Positions 1-8,537 of a DNA stretch of 64,000 nucleotides are shown one piece after another. A program made the translations under genes and the position numbers. This DNA is from DASQGA01 sp963722715 (GTDB taxonomy: Bacteria > Actinomycetota > Thermoleophilia > Gaiellales > Gaiellaceae): positions 1 to 64,000 of the forward strand of contig CAVROA010000007.1 of NCBI GenBank assembly GCA_963722715.1. The letters are read 5' to 3'. How positions within the stretch are numbered: position 1 is the first letter of the stretch; each line of letters starts with the position of its first letter. Below the pieces are notes generated by a model. That model saw only the letters and a list, made by a program, of their open reading frames with translations. It was not told the origin of the DNA and searched no databases.

Positions 1-353
1 TTCGTCCCGATGTCGACGACGGCGACCAGGGTGGCTTGCGCGGGACCACGTGGCGAAGCCGGTTGACCGCGTCGATGCTGTCGCTCATCGCCCACTTGAG
101 GACGCCGAGCTTCTCCGCCGAGCGCTGGAGCGAGGCGAGCCGTGCCTCGAGCTGCGCGGCCCTCTCCGAGGCCTGCTCGAAGCGGCGCTCGACGGCCTCA
201 GCGTCCTTGGCGAGAGCTCGAGAGCGACGGGAGGCCCTTCTGTGTCTGACGGAGGAGCCGGTAGGTGCGAAGCGAGAGCACGATGGCGACGACAGCCGTG
301 ACGGCGATCACGCCGAGAAAGAGCGTGAGAGAAACCCAGGTCCACCAAGGCAC
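1..353 (-). pseudogene. small membrane-anchored coiled-coil protein, partial and frameshifted
   Basis: Read from a GTG at 353, the frame opens with a tryptophan-rich lead and one membrane segment (about residues 6-28, ending VVAIVLSLRTYRLLR). It then hits a stop about 50 codons in. One base over, an open frame continues as a charged heptad-like helix (EAVERRFEQASERAAQLEAR and onward) up to the window edge. The two halves together look like one small protein with an N-terminal anchor and a coiled-coil tail, broken by a one-base shift near 200-240. The break could be real decay or a sequencing error. The family is not recognised. The gene lies just upstream of, and divergent from, the initiator tRNA. 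Confidence 0.4.
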
Positions 354-398
354 GAGGCCAATCGTAGCGTTCGTCGTTTGGTATCCTGGTGGCGGCGA

Positions 399-472
399 CG
401 CGGGGTGGAGCGATCAGGTAGCTCGCCGGGCTCATAACCCGGAGGTCGCAGGTTCAAATCCTGCCCCCGCTA
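399..472 (+). tRNA. initiator tRNA-fMet (CAT)
   Basis: A full cloverleaf can be drawn: D stem GAGC/GCTC, anticodon stem CCGGG/CCCGG around the loop CTCATAA, and T arm GCAGG-TTCAAAT-CCTGC. Two features mark it as the initiator rather than the elongator: the first base C faces a non-pairing T at the acceptor end, and the anticodon stem has three G:C pairs next to the loop. CCA is not encoded. A terminator follows directly. Confidence 0.95.
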
Positions 473-475
473 CTG

Positions 476-501
476 AAAGGCCCTGCTCAGCGGGGCCTTT
501 T
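476..501 (+). terminator. rho-independent terminator of tRNA-fMet
   Basis: The arms AAAGGCCC and GGGCCTTTT are perfectly complementary around a short loop and end in a T run, four bases after the tRNA. Confidence 0.85.
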
Positions 502-945
502 GTTCTGGGGGCGACGCAAACCTCGAATTTGTACCCCTTTTTATGCCCCTCGCCAAAGCTAGGAAGGTCTAGTGAAACTCCGGTTTTCGCAGTGGGGAAC
601 ATCCCGATACGGATGGCGGAGTCACTCGGCCGCGTAGCGAACGCCGCTGAGTGGCGACGATTGTCCTGGGGCTGGTCGGAGGTCGCGTTCTTGGCGTTCC
701 CTGGACCTGCAAGCACCTTCCTACTCGCTCTAAGGGGCCGAAGCCTCTCTTCGCACGGCTCGCCGCAGTCGGTGCCGACTCTTGTGCTAGCAGGAGTAGG
801 GCGCGTAAGCCCGAGTGCCGGTTCTCAGACCTCGTGCTAACGGCGGAACTCGTGCTCCTACTCATCTAGGATTGCGGCGACGGGTTTTCACCGCCAACGT
901 CGGGAGCTGAGAGCTTGTCGACGGCCGCGCTAATCCACGCCGCAG
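502..945. other. 444-base stretch without a recognisable gene
   Basis: No frame here looks coding. The antisense frame that crosses the tRNA is a known kind of artefact. Such a position downstream of a tRNA can hold integration scars, but no integrase remnant and no second copy of the tRNA 3' end was found in the window. Confidence 0.5.
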
Positions 946-2007
946 GTGAGACGGCTGGCTGCCATTTCAAGGCGCGTGAGCAGCTGGGTGAAGCTCGCGG
1001 CGCCGTTCACCCGCGAGTGGGTGGTGAAGGGCATCGGCCTGTTCTTGGCATTCGCCCTCGGGTACGGCGTCGCGCGTGCAGTGACGGTTGCGGCGTTCTG
1101 GCCTGGATTCCTCGTCGTGGACATCGCCGGCCTGATCGCGCTCGCCGTCGCGACGGCAGTCGGTATCTGGTGGGCTTTTGGAACCGAGCACGTACATACG
1201 CGGCTCAGGTTCGGCCGGGCCGAGCCGTTGGCGGCAACCCTCCTCGTCCTCGGTCTCGCTGTCGGAACCTTCGCGGGATTGACCACCCTGCTCAACGAGC
1301 ACGGCCAGCTGGAGCTCCAGGGCCGGCGGGTTGAGCCCGACTCGGCGATGCTCGGCGTCGCGGCCGATTTCTACATCTGGCACCTTCTCGATAGCGTTCC
1401 GCTGCTCGACATCCCCCAGACGATCCGCTGGGCAAAGCCCTACGAGTACTCGGACAGTCTCAGCGGATGGCTGCTGCTTGTGTTCAAGGCGTTCGTCATT
1501 CTGCCGCTCATCCAGGCCGTCCGCCTCGTCCTCGCCGGCCTTCCCAAGTCGTATGAACAATCTGTCCTGAACGCGCTCCTGCAGGTGCTGCCGAATGCTC
1601 GGGTGGTAGTCGAGACCGGGCGCAACGGGTACGCCGGGGCGCTTCTTCAGTACGACCAAATGCTTGTCCTCTTCCACGTGATGCGCGACGTCCGAAATGA
1701 GGACGCTCCCACCCGAGCGCTCCAGCGTGTTCTGGCACGGCCCAAGTTCAGGCCGGACGGGTATCTGCTCGTGGTGGACGCCGTCGCAGACCGGGCCCGC
1801 GACCGGATCGAGGACGCCTTCGCGCGCGCGCAGCTTCCAGCTTTGCTCGCCGTTTGGCGGAGCGACCAGCCCATCGGCGACCTTGCCGAGGCGGTCAAAC
1901 CGCTCACGATGGAGCTGGAGAGGTCTCCAAAGACTGAACCGCTCGATTTGGAGGGTTTTCTCGAACCGGTGCGACGGGGCTCCGACCCGGAACCTCCGGC
2001 ATCATAG
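946..2007 (+). CDS. membrane protein of unknown function with cytoplasmic C-terminal domain
   Basis: 353 residues from a GTG start. Three hydrophobic segments lie in the first 120 residues (about 28-48, 52-75 and 93-115) and a fourth near 175-200. The remaining 150 residues are soluble and alternate beta strands and helices, with VVVETGRNGYAGALL and PDGYLLVVDAVADRARDRI as the most ordered parts. No catalytic motif is evident and I do not recognise the family. It stands alone, with about 440 empty bases upstream and a hydrolase on the other strand downstream. A membrane anchor carrying a soluble sensory or binding domain is a guess from layout only. Confidence 0.7.
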   Translation: MRRLAAISRRVSSWVKLAAPFTREWVVKGIGLFLAFALGYGVARAVTVAAFWPGFLVVDIAGLIALAVATAVGIWWAFGTEHVHTRLRFGRAEPLAATLLVLGLAVGTFAGLTTLLNEHGQLELQGRRVEPDSAMLGVAADFYIWHLLDSVPLLDIPQTIRWAKPYEYSDSLSGWLLLVFKAFVILPLIQAVRLVLAGLPKSYEQSVLNALLQVLPNARVVVETGRNGYAGALLQYDQMLVLFHVMRDVRNEDAPTRALQRVLARPKFRPDGYLLVVDAVADRARDRIEDAFARAQLPALLAVWRSDQPIGDLAEAVKPLTMELERSPKTEPLDLEGFLEPVRRGSDPEPPAS

Positions 2008-2104
2008 GCCGGAGAGTCCGTTGCGTAACGGCTCGCATTCGTCGTACGGTCAGCACTGTTGTCTAGTTAGACACGACTGGACTTGATTCGAAATCGAACA
2101 GGTG

Positions 2105-2938
2105 TCAGCTGGCCGGGGTCGGTGCGCTTCGATGGCCGGCAGTTGCGTCTATCGCCTCGAGGACGATCGTGGCGATCTCACCTGGCTTCTGGTTCAGCGC
2201 GAAGTGTCCGGTGTCGGGGATCTCGACAAGCGTCACATGAGGACTCCTCTCGAGCACCTCTCGCTCCTCGTTGGTCAGTCCGATGTCGTCCCGTTCGCCG
2301 AACACGACCCACGCCGGCACGCCAGAATCGGAAAATCGCTGTGCTAGCGAGCCGTAGTGGTCGAGGTACTCGAGATAGAGACGGGTCTGGCGGCGGAGGA
2401 AGCGAGGGTCGTTCTTCTTCAACTCCGCGATCAGCGCTTCGCGCCGGGCAGGCGGCAAGCCGCTTTTCATGGCCGGACCGACGATCTTCAACATCAGCGA
2501 ATAGGGCAGGTGCCCAAACACACGGCTCAGGCGATCGAGCGCGCGCGGAAACTTGGACTCGTCCGTGCGGGAGAAGCTGGGTGAGAGAAGCACCAGCGGC
2601 CCGGCGAACTCACCGGCGGAGGCCATCTCGATTGCGACGTTGGCGCCAAGGCTGTGCCCGACCACAACGTCGCAGCCCAGATCGGCGGCCAGCCTCCCGG
2701 CGTGCCTCGAGTAGCCTTCCATGCTCAGATCTTCCGGAGGCGCAGACGCGCCGAAACCCGGCAGAGTGGTAGCGACGAACCGGATCGGCGCGTCCCTCAG
2801 GCTCGGCTCGGCAAGCAGGTCGTCGTAGAAGACCGCCGTGGCGAGCGCTCCGGGAAGCAGCAGGATCGTGTGATCGGCACTCTCGGGCCCGGACTGATCC
2901 AGAACCCAACCGAGATGCTCTCGGCTCGCCTCGATCAC
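2105..2938 (-). CDS. alpha/beta hydrolase
   Basis: 277 residues with the alpha/beta-hydrolase fold. An oxyanion region LLLPGAL lies near residue 28, the nucleophile elbow GHSLG has Ser96, the acid lies in FGERDD near residue 214, and the catalytic His is in DTGHFALNQKP near 246. The cap region (about 120-200) is helical and rich in Arg and Lys. Length and motif order fit esterase, haloperoxidase-like or C-C hydrolase members, and the substrate cannot be told. It is a single-gene unit on the minus strand, with a small-protein gene starting 250 bases away on the other strand. Confidence 0.85.
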   Translation of the reverse strand: MIEASREHLGWVLDQSGPESADHTILLLPGALATAVFYDDLLAEPSLRDAPIRFVATTLPGFGASAPPEDLSMEGYSRHAGRLAADLGCDVVVGHSLGANVAIEMASAGEFAGPLVLLSPSFSRTDESKFPRALDRLSRVFGHLPYSLMLKIVGPAMKSGLPPARREALIAELKKNDPRFLRRQTRLYLEYLDHYGSLAQRFSDSGVPAWVVFGERDDIGLTNEEREVLERSPHVTLVEIPDTGHFALNQKPGEIATIVLEAIDATAGHRSAPTPAS

Positions 2939-3045
2939 GCTCTCAGCTCTTCCCTCACGATCCGAAGTCTCGCACGCGACGCAGGCACAGCGTCAATGAT
3001 GGAGCGCTTCCCGGTCTCGGCCTTAACCCCGGAAGCCAGAACCAG

Positions 3046-3082
3046 GCCGGGGTGGCGGAACGGTAGACGCGGAGGACTAAAA
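3046..3082 (+). pseudogene. 5' half of a tRNA-Leu gene (relic)
   Basis: The sequence matches the 5' half of a bacterial tRNA-Leu: acceptor arm GCCGGGG, TG, D arm GCGGAACGGTAGACGCG, and the 5' anticodon stem GAGGA running into the loop CTAAAA. After that the similarity stops. There is no 3' anticodon stem, no long variable arm, and no GTTCGAATC T-loop within the next several hundred bases. It is therefore a truncated relic and not a working tRNA. Confidence 0.6.
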
Positions 3083-3190
3083 CATCGGCCACTCGAGGTC
3101 ATGCAAACGCATCGACCTCGCAGAATCCCCCCTCAGAGCCATTGTTCGCGGGCTTGTGTGCGCCGATGATGGACGAGGAACACCTGCGGC

Positions 3191-3412
3191 ATGCGACTAC
3201 GAACCGGCGACCTCACTCTCCTCGGCGCTCTGCGCGCCCACTTCGAGCGCTCAGGCTTCGCCGTCGAGACGACTGGCGACGACGACCTCGACGTGCGGCG
3301 GCTCGATGCTCCGAGTCCCGAGCAGGAGGCTCGCGAGATTGAGCTGCACGTGATGATGTGGCGGATCATGCGCCCGCGCAACAGGGTCGAGCTCGCGGAC
3401 CCAGCTAGTTAG
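3191..3412 (+). CDS. small conserved protein, copy A of a two-copy family
   Basis: 73 residues starting MRLRTGD. It is clearly homologous to the minus-strand gene at 21016-21246. Shared blocks are LRAHFERSGFAVE, then TGD-DLD-RR-DAPS, then QEAREIELH, then W-R-M-P and VEL-DP. The likeness extends upstream of the ATG, where both copies carry a purine-rich ribosome site followed by the same ten bases CACCTGCGGC. An in-frame stop 24 bases upstream fixes the start at this ATG. The fold is probably a small alpha/beta domain. Function is unknown. A tRNA-Leu relic lies just upstream. Confidence 0.65.
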   Translation: MRLRTGDLTLLGALRAHFERSGFAVETTGDDDLDVRRLDAPSPEQEAREIELHVMMWRIMRPRNRVELADPAS

Positions 3413-3413
3413 G

Positions 3414-3545
3414 TCAACCAACCGGGGCGTCTGGCCCCTGATGCCGGGGCAGGAAACCTTCCGGGTCAAGCTGCAAGCGTTCACTGCAGCCGGCACACTG
3501 GCCGGTCGTCGAGCCGTCCGTCTCGGACTGCTCGCTTCGAGGCAT
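3414..3545 (-). CDS. possible short zinc-ribbon-like protein
   Basis: 43 residues from an ATG at 3545. A CAGC knuckle is followed by LDPEGFLPRH, a spacing seen in small phage-type zinc ribbons that run C-x2-C, short beta hairpin, H, C. The last ligand expected after the His is missing, since the frame ends GPDAPVG. It may be the truncated end of such a gene. The frame is open further upstream to 3692, but that part is low-complexity. No ribosome site is obvious. It could also be chance. Confidence 0.3.
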   Translation of the reverse strand: MPRSEQSETDGSTTGQCAGCSERLQLDPEGFLPRHQGPDAPVG

Positions 3546-3739
3546 CGGGAGACCGCCGCCGCCGATGCACTCTCCGGGCTCTCGCCGCATTCGCCCCATC
3601 GACTCAGAAAAGTCTAGGCGTGGTGCGCCAGACGGCGCGTAGGTTAGGTGGTCCGGCGCGGGCGACGGCCGGCGCAGTGGTCGCAGTCTCAAGCAAAAGA
3701 GGCGGGGGCCCCACGTCCCAAGCTGCAGCCGGAATCACC

Positions 3740-4696
3740 CTAGCCCGCCGCCGCCTGCTTCCGCCCGCTCTTCGTGAGCATCGCCTTGGTCTGCGTGTAG
3801 CCGAAGGCCCAAAGCATGACGGCGACGCCGAGAACGATGTTCCAGGCGGTGATCACCGAATCCTGGGTGACGGAAAAAGCGGCGATGCTCTCACTCGATG
3901 CATAACGTCGCAGCGTCACGAGGTCGAGCGCCTGAGTTTGCCCCACCCCTCCGGGCGTGATCGCGAAGAGCTGCGAAAGCGTGTGGGACGAGGCGACGAG
4001 GAAAACGGTGAAGAAGGTCACGGGAAGGTCGAATGCGGCCATGAACACCGCGGTCACACCCATCCGGGAGGCGTACGAGAGCGCGGAAGGCAATGCGACC
4101 TCGCGCGCGTAGCGGCGCCGGTCGCGGAAGATCGCCGCGCCCTGCTTGGCCTTCTTCCACTCTTCGACGACTCGCCGCTTCGCGCGCGGCCAGATGAAGT
4201 GGACGATGAGGATCACGGCGACAACCACAAGGCCGATGAGAACGGGGTGGGCGGCAAAGAAGTCGCCGATCTCGTTCGACGGCGACCCTTCGGACACCGT
4301 TCGCGGCAAGAAAATCGCCACGACGAGGATCGTGACCACACTCACTGTCGCGAAGAAGAGCGACTCGACCACGGTGGCCGATGTCACCCCTGTGACCGAC
4401 GCTCCGGGAATGCTCGTCCGGAAGATGCCAATCATCGCCACTGTGCCGGCCTGGGCGGGCAACACGGCGTTGATCGCCCGGGAGGCGCCCCAGGCGATCT
4501 TGAAGGACAAGTTGCTGCTCGGATACGCCGCCCGAAGGATGTTTCGCCAGGCGAGGCCAATCAATGCGGACTCGGCGGTCTTCAGCGCGAGCGCGAGGAT
4601 CAGCCAGTAGACCGAGACGTCCGCGATGTGACCCGCGACATCGGCGATCCAAGCCCAGAAATCACCGAGCAGGTTGGCGAGGATGGCTTTGGTCAG
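3740..4696 (-). CDS. flippase-like integral membrane protein (UPF0104/LPG synthase TM domain)
   Basis: A polytopic membrane protein of the YbhN/AglD flippase-like family, related to the membrane part of lysylphosphatidylglycerol synthase. Family signs are the N-terminal LAWRNILRA arginine-containing segment, INAVLPAQAG-VAMIGIFR, and ITPGGVGQTQALDLVTLRRY near the end, the conserved PGGxGxxE-like loop with Q in place of E. Six to seven hydrophobic segments are present. A conventional start (TTG at 4564) would remove a clear membrane helix (VSVYWLILALALKTAESALI). The frame stays open upstream but contains no ATG, GTG or TTG. I therefore place the start at a CTG at 4696, nine bases after an AGGAG. 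A lipid or polyprenyl-glycan transport role is inferred from family only. Confidence 0.6.
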   Translation of the reverse strand: MTKAILANLLGDFWAWIADVAGHIADVSVYWLILALALKTAESALIGLAWRNILRAAYPSSNLSFKIAWGASRAINAVLPAQAGTVAMIGIFRTSIPGASVTGVTSATVVESLFFATVSVVTILVVAIFLPRTVSEGSPSNEIGDFFAAHPVLIGLVVVAVILIVHFIWPRAKRRVVEEWKKAKQGAAIFRDRRRYAREVALPSALSYASRMGVTAVFMAAFDLPVTFFTVFLVASSHTLSQLFAITPGGVGQTQALDLVTLRRYASSESIAAFSVTQDSVITAWNIVLGVAVMLWAFGYTQTKAMLTKSGRKQAAAG

Positions 4697-4873
4697 CGGG
4701 AGGGACTCCTGGTTCCGAGGATAGTGCTCGACGACACCAAGGCCAAGTCCGGCTGGCGTGGTCGTTTCAACGGGAAGGGAGAGCGAGATCGATACCGGCG
4801 TCTCCCCCCCAAGACGAGCTTGTCCGCGCCGAGCTCGAGGTCTATGACCGCTCTGGCGCCCGCTCCGCCCCGC

Positions 4874-5722
4874 CTACGCGGACAGGCCGCCTTTGGATAC
4901 GGGCACAGCCTCGAGCACGCCGTCGAGCCAGCTGTCGATCGAGCCGGCGATCTCGTCCCAGCCGGGGGCAGCCATAGCCAAGTGGGGCCGACCCTCGAAC
5001 TCGACGAACTCCGTCTCCGCCGGCGAGCGCTCGTACTTCTCGTATTGCTTCCGGGAGAGCGAGGCCGGGACGGTGTTGTCCTTGCCCAAGCCGACGATGA
5101 GGAGCGGCGCGCGCTCGCCGCTCTTGAAGTGAACCTCTGTCGGCGGGTTGAGGTGGAAGTTGGCGAGGCCGGCTTCGTAGAAGATCCGGCCCGTCTCCGG
5201 GACGGCGTAGCGTTCGTATGCCGCCGAGGCATCCTCGGGAGAGAACGTGTTCACGAACCCGTAGGTGAACTCCTCGAGCGTCAGCGTGACGATGCCGTTC
5301 CGCTTGGACGGATGGGCGAGGGCAGGAGCCGCGGCCTTGAGCGACGAGAACGGGAGGACGAGGATGCCTTTCGGTGGAGCCGGGCTGATCGCCACGCCGG
5401 CCCGTCCGAGGCCACGATCGAGCAAGAGCTCGACGATAAGACCGCCGAAGGAGTGGCCGATCAGGACCGGCGGCTCGTCGAGGGCGCGAATCTGCTCCTC
5501 GTATTGGTCGACGATCTCCGTGATGCCGAGGCCTCTGAGCTCCTCCGCCTCCTTTCTCAGCTCCTCCACGTCCCCTTCCTTGCGCGGCCACTCGGGAGCG
5601 GAGACGGCGAAGCCGCGCTTCTCGAAGTAGTCGGCGAAATTCTCCCAGCTTCGCGCGGAGAGCCAGGCGCCGTGGATCAGCATCAGCGGGATCCGGTCGT
5701 TAGCGGTGCGATTCGTTGCCAC
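4874..5722 (-). CDS. alpha/beta hydrolase
   Basis: 282 residues. LMLIHGAWLSARSWE gives the HG oxyanion motif, PPVLIGHSFGGLIVELLL the nucleophile elbow, GLGKDNTVP the acid loop, and EGRPHLAMAAPGWDEI the catalytic His. This is the arrangement of small esterase or lactonase-like hydrolases. A GTG at 5722 preceded by AGGAGGAG is the likeliest start. A TTG at 5749 would add nine residues with no ribosome site. The membrane protein gene follows 177 bases downstream on the same strand. Confidence 0.8.
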   Translation of the reverse strand: MATNRTANDRIPLMLIHGAWLSARSWENFADYFEKRGFAVSAPEWPRKEGDVEELRKEAEELRGLGITEIVDQYEEQIRALDEPPVLIGHSFGGLIVELLLDRGLGRAGVAISPAPPKGILVLPFSSLKAAAPALAHPSKRNGIVTLTLEEFTYGFVNTFSPEDASAAYERYAVPETGRIFYEAGLANFHLNPPTEVHFKSGERAPLLIVGLGKDNTVPASLSRKQYEKYERSPAETEFVEFEGRPHLAMAAPGWDEIAGSIDSWLDGVLEAVPVSKGGLSA

Positions 5723-5815
5723 TGGACTCCTCCTCTTCGTTGACGCCAAGACGCTAAGGGGCGGGCGTCCGAAAGAGAAAGTCCGATCGGGACACCGACC
5801 CGGTCCCGCTGCGAC

Positions 5816-6811
5816 TCAATCGCTCGGCAGGTCCGTTCGCGCCGGCCGCTGCGTCAGCCACCCTTCCGCATCGCAGATTCGCTGGGCGGTCTCGACCAAG
5901 AACTCAACGCCCTCGGTGGGCGACAACGACGACGCAAAATCGATCGGGAAGCAAAGCGGAGGGTCGAACGGCACAGCCGCGACACCCTCAATGGCCTCTT
6001 CCGCCCACTCGCCGACGAAGACAGAGACGACCTCGCCCTCGGCAACCGGCAGCATCCGCCGATCCCACGGAGCGCTGAGAGTCTCCCGAGTTCGTTCCAG
6101 CTCAGAGCCTGCAGCTCTGACCACCGCTCGCAGCCATGCGTTGAACGCCCGCCCCATCGGCTCGCGAGGCAGCAGCACACATTCCTCCGCGAAGACACCG
6201 ACGGGAATCGCGTCCGCGCTCGCGTAGGCGTGCGAGGCCGGTAGGGCGGCCAGCAGCGGCTCGTCCCTCAGCGCGTCGAGACGAACCCCGTGTCGACGCG
6301 CCGCCGCCGGCGTCTCCATCACGACCGCGCCCGCAAGCTCGCGGGCCGCGACCCGCCGCAGCAGCTCCGGCGTCACGTCCTCATCGAGCCGAACCCGTAG
6401 CTCGGGACGCTGCGCCACCGTTTCCTCGGCGATCCGTGTCGCTAACGAGCGGCTGAACGGTCCATAGCCGACCGTCAGGATGCCGCGATCTGGCTCCGCC
6501 GCATGACGCGCCTCGCCGACCGCAGCGTCCACCTCGCTGAGCGCCCGCCGCGCATGCTCGAGGAGAGCTGACCCCGCCGCTGTCAGCTCGACGCGCCGTG
6601 TGGTCCGGACGAACAGCACCAACCCAAGCTCGCGCTCCAACTCGCGGATCGCGCGCGAAAGCGGCGACTGCGACATGTGTAGACGCTCGGCTGCGCGTCC
6701 GAAATGCAACTCCTCGGCAACCGCGACGAAATAGCGCAGCTGCCGCAGCTCAATCGGAACATCCACTGCCGTGGATCCTGAACCTGCCGCCGCCTTGGCG
6801 CCAGCGGCCAT
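5816..6811 (-). CDS. LysR-family transcriptional regulator
   Basis: 331 residues as read from ATG. The winged helix-turn-helix comes first (LRQLRYFVAVAEELHFGRAA, then RLHMSQSPLSRAIRELE). The two-lobed effector domain follows from about residue 110, beginning RGILTVGYGPFSRSL. The LysR signature is complete. A GTG at 6766 would remove 15 alanine and glycine-rich residues and is equally plausible. It lies on the same strand between a SnoaL-like gene and a hydrolase, and could control either. No effector can be named. Confidence 0.85.
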   Translation of the reverse strand: MAAGAKAAAGSGSTAVDVPIELRQLRYFVAVAEELHFGRAAERLHMSQSPLSRAIRELERELGLVLFVRTTRRVELTAAGSALLEHARRALSEVDAAVGEARHAAEPDRGILTVGYGPFSRSLATRIAEETVAQRPELRVRLDEDVTPELLRRVAARELAGAVVMETPAAARRHGVRLDALRDEPLLAALPASHAYASADAIPVGVFAEECVLLPREPMGRAFNAWLRAVVRAAGSELERTRETLSAPWDRRMLPVAEGEVVSVFVGEWAEEAIEGVAAVPFDPPLCFPIDFASSLSPTEGVEFLVETAQRICDAEGWLTQRPARTDLPSD

Positions 6812-6896
6812 TCGCTAACGTCGCACAGCCGCCGTGGGGTCAAGCGACCGTCGGGAAGCACCAGTCGCGCCGCTGCACCGACGGCTCAGATGCCAC

Positions 6897-7229
6897 TTAC
6901 GGCGCTATGACCAGTCGGGTGATGTGTTCATCGACGATGGTGAAGTCCCACTTCAGGTCGGCGTTGCCGCCGGGGAAGTTGCCGGTAAGGCGACCGGTGA
7001 CGAGGTAACGATCTTGGCCGAGCGCTTCGGCGCCCATGATCTCGGTCGTATAGGCGTACTTCGCGGCTGGGCCAGTCTGCCAGGCTCGGATCTCGGTCGT
7101 GCCGTGACGTTCTTCGCCTTCGTCGACGACGGTGGCGTCGTCCGTGAAGAGGTTGACGATGGAGTCGATGTCGCGATCTCCATCGAACTCGAAGTAGCGG
7201 GAGACGACGTCGGGGACTGGGGTGAACAT
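6897..7229 (-). CDS. SnoaL-like / NTF2-fold small protein
   Basis: 110 residues starting MFTPVPD, preceded at good distance by AAGGAGG, which decides this start over an ATG 27 bases upstream. The pattern is that of nuclear-transport-factor-2-like proteins: an N-terminal helix (VSRYFEFDGDRDIDSIVNLF), then TDDATVVDEG and alternating beta strands with YTTEIMGAEALG and LKWDFTIVDEHITRLVI. Such proteins are ligand-binding or polyketide-cyclase-like, and the ligand is unknown. The LysR gene follows 85 bases downstream. Confidence 0.75.
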   Translation of the reverse strand: MFTPVPDVVSRYFEFDGDRDIDSIVNLFTDDATVVDEGEERHGTTEIRAWQTGPAAKYAYTTEIMGAEALGQDRYLVTGRLTGNFPGGNADLKWDFTIVDEHITRLVIAP

Positions 7230-7366
7230 TGTGTCCTCCTTCATTGGTGGGAGCATGGCGCGAGGTCAAGGGAGCGCGGGCTCGGTACGGCGTGGTCGGA
7301 GGAGTGGGATGGCAGCCCGGCAGTAGTGGGCGACGATCGAGCGATAGAGACCTCGAACCGCGGTCG

Positions 7367-7864
7367 TCAGCCGCCCGAACTGGCCGTTGTTGCGGCAACT
7401 GCTCCGGCGGCGCCCCCTGCGTCTTCGGCTAGCCCGCGCACGACGAAGGCCGCGAAGAGCAGCAGGCCCGGCTCGACCGACTCAGAGTCGTCGACAGTGA
7501 CCATGACCGGTCGTCGACCCCAGCCTTTGCCGTCTAGGACCGCAATCTCATGATCGACGTCCGCGAGCGCATAGCGTTCCCGCCAGCTACTGGCCGGACG
7601 CAACACGAACTCATGGCCGGCCCAGCGCAGCGTGCCCCCGCGGCGCAGGCTGCGCGGTTCGAACTCGCCCACCGCCGTGCCTGCCTCGTCGCTGGCCTCG
7701 ATGAGCCGCTGCCAGAACCCGTGGCGAGCGATCCGCCAGGTTGTGCCACCGGCCTCGGCGGTCGCCGTGCGCGAGGCAAAGCCCTGTAGGCGCAGCGTGC
7801 CAACACCTTCAAGAGAGTAGAGGCGGCGGTCGCCAGGTGTGCGCGTGAGCTCGAGGTCGGCCAT
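7367..7864 (-). CDS. conserved hypothetical beta-rich protein
   Basis: 165 residues beginning MADLELTRTPGDRRLY. It alternates short beta strands with charged turns: YSLEGVGTLRLQGFASRTATA, then EFEPRSLRRGGTLRWAGHEFVL, then DVDHEIAVLDGKGWGRRPVMV. A hydrophobic helix EPGLLLFAAFVVRGLA follows near the C-terminus. The layout recalls beta-barrel scaffolds of the LURP/Tubby type, but I cannot assign a family. The start at the internal ATG is preferred, since the 23 residues upstream are Arg-rich and look non-coding. Confidence 0.6.
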   Translation of the reverse strand: MADLELTRTPGDRRLYSLEGVGTLRLQGFASRTATAEAGGTTWRIARHGFWQRLIEASDEAGTAVGEFEPRSLRRGGTLRWAGHEFVLRPASSWRERYALADVDHEIAVLDGKGWGRRPVMVTVDDSESVEPGLLLFAAFVVRGLAEDAGGAAGAVAATTASSGG

Positions 7865-8342
7865 GGGTTGGAACAGGGTGACATATGCCGGGTGCGCCGC
7901 GACCTCAGCTCTTCGGCGAATCGACCTCACCACCCCGCGGTCGCGTCGCCTCGGCTGGCTTGGCTGGGGAGGTCATCGCCGTCAGAGTCGCGACGTTCAG
8001 CTGGAACTCGACCAAGGAACTCCATGCCGTTCTAGCTCACGACGTGGGAAGCAACAAGCCGCGGTGCGGGAACACAAGCCAGGCCGCCCGTTCTGAGAAG
8101 CCGCTTGAAGAGGCGCTCAGGCTCCTCGGTAGCTGGGCGGCCACCGTCGACTCGGCTGAGTCGTCCATCGGCCTGCCTCGTCCACCCCGAGCGCAAACAG
8201 CTGGCCGGTGTTCAGGCCGGGCCCGAAGCGGCAGGCGGCTGAGTCGTTTCAGGAGCGGCGCGGCAGCGTTCCAGCGGCCGTAAGTCGCGAGCCTGACAAA
8301 GCTTGCCTCCCTTGCCAGGTGACCCCGAGAAGTCGCTAGGCG
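7865..8342. other. about 480 bases without a supported gene
   Basis: Open frames here are short, Arg/Ser-rich shadows with no conserved motif. The stretch lies between a hypothetical gene and a DUF899 fragment and is likely decayed sequence. Confidence 0.45.
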
Positions 8343-8492
8343 CTAGCGCTCTACCCCGAAAGCGTGATAGACGGTGTCGTCGTCGCGTACGAATATGCTG
8401 AACCCAGGGCTTTCGGTGAGGTAACCGGCGATGTCGGTGCCCGTCGCGCGTGCGTTGTGCTCGAGGATCGGCGGTAGCCCGCTCTTCGTCAT
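8343..8492 (-). pseudogene. C-terminal fragment of a DUF899 (thioredoxin-like) protein
   Basis: A 49-residue frame whose core, GYLTESPGFSIFVRDDDTVYHAF, matches the final strand pair of DUF899 proteins, where the pattern is G-S-F-RDGD-V-H-TY. The rest of this roughly 220-residue family is absent upstream and the tail after AFGVER is cut by a stop. It is a remnant. It sits at the far end of the ABC operon in the same direction, but is not part of it. Confidence 0.4.
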
Positions 8493-8537
8493 CAGCACTA
8501 CAGCCTCGCGGCCCAATCACGCCTCGAATCCGGCCGT

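Noticed and set aside
432..716. Minus-strand frame ending in GAGFEPATSGL across the tRNA
   Set aside because: This peptide is a well-known false gene: the antisense translation of a tRNA T arm and anticodon region.
502..945. Prophage or integrative element attachment site next to tRNA-fMet
   Set aside because: No second copy of the tRNA 3' end and no integrase fragment could be found in the window.
3046..3400. tRNA-Leu gene interrupted by a group I intron in the anticodon loop
   Set aside because: The break lies in the right loop, but no 3' half (anticodon stem, variable arm, GTTCGAATC) occurs within several hundred bases downstream.
3620..5743. 707-codon plus-strand frame
   Set aside because: Arg, Gly and Asp-rich with no domain. 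It is the antisense shadow of the flippase-like and hydrolase genes, both of which have clear motifs.
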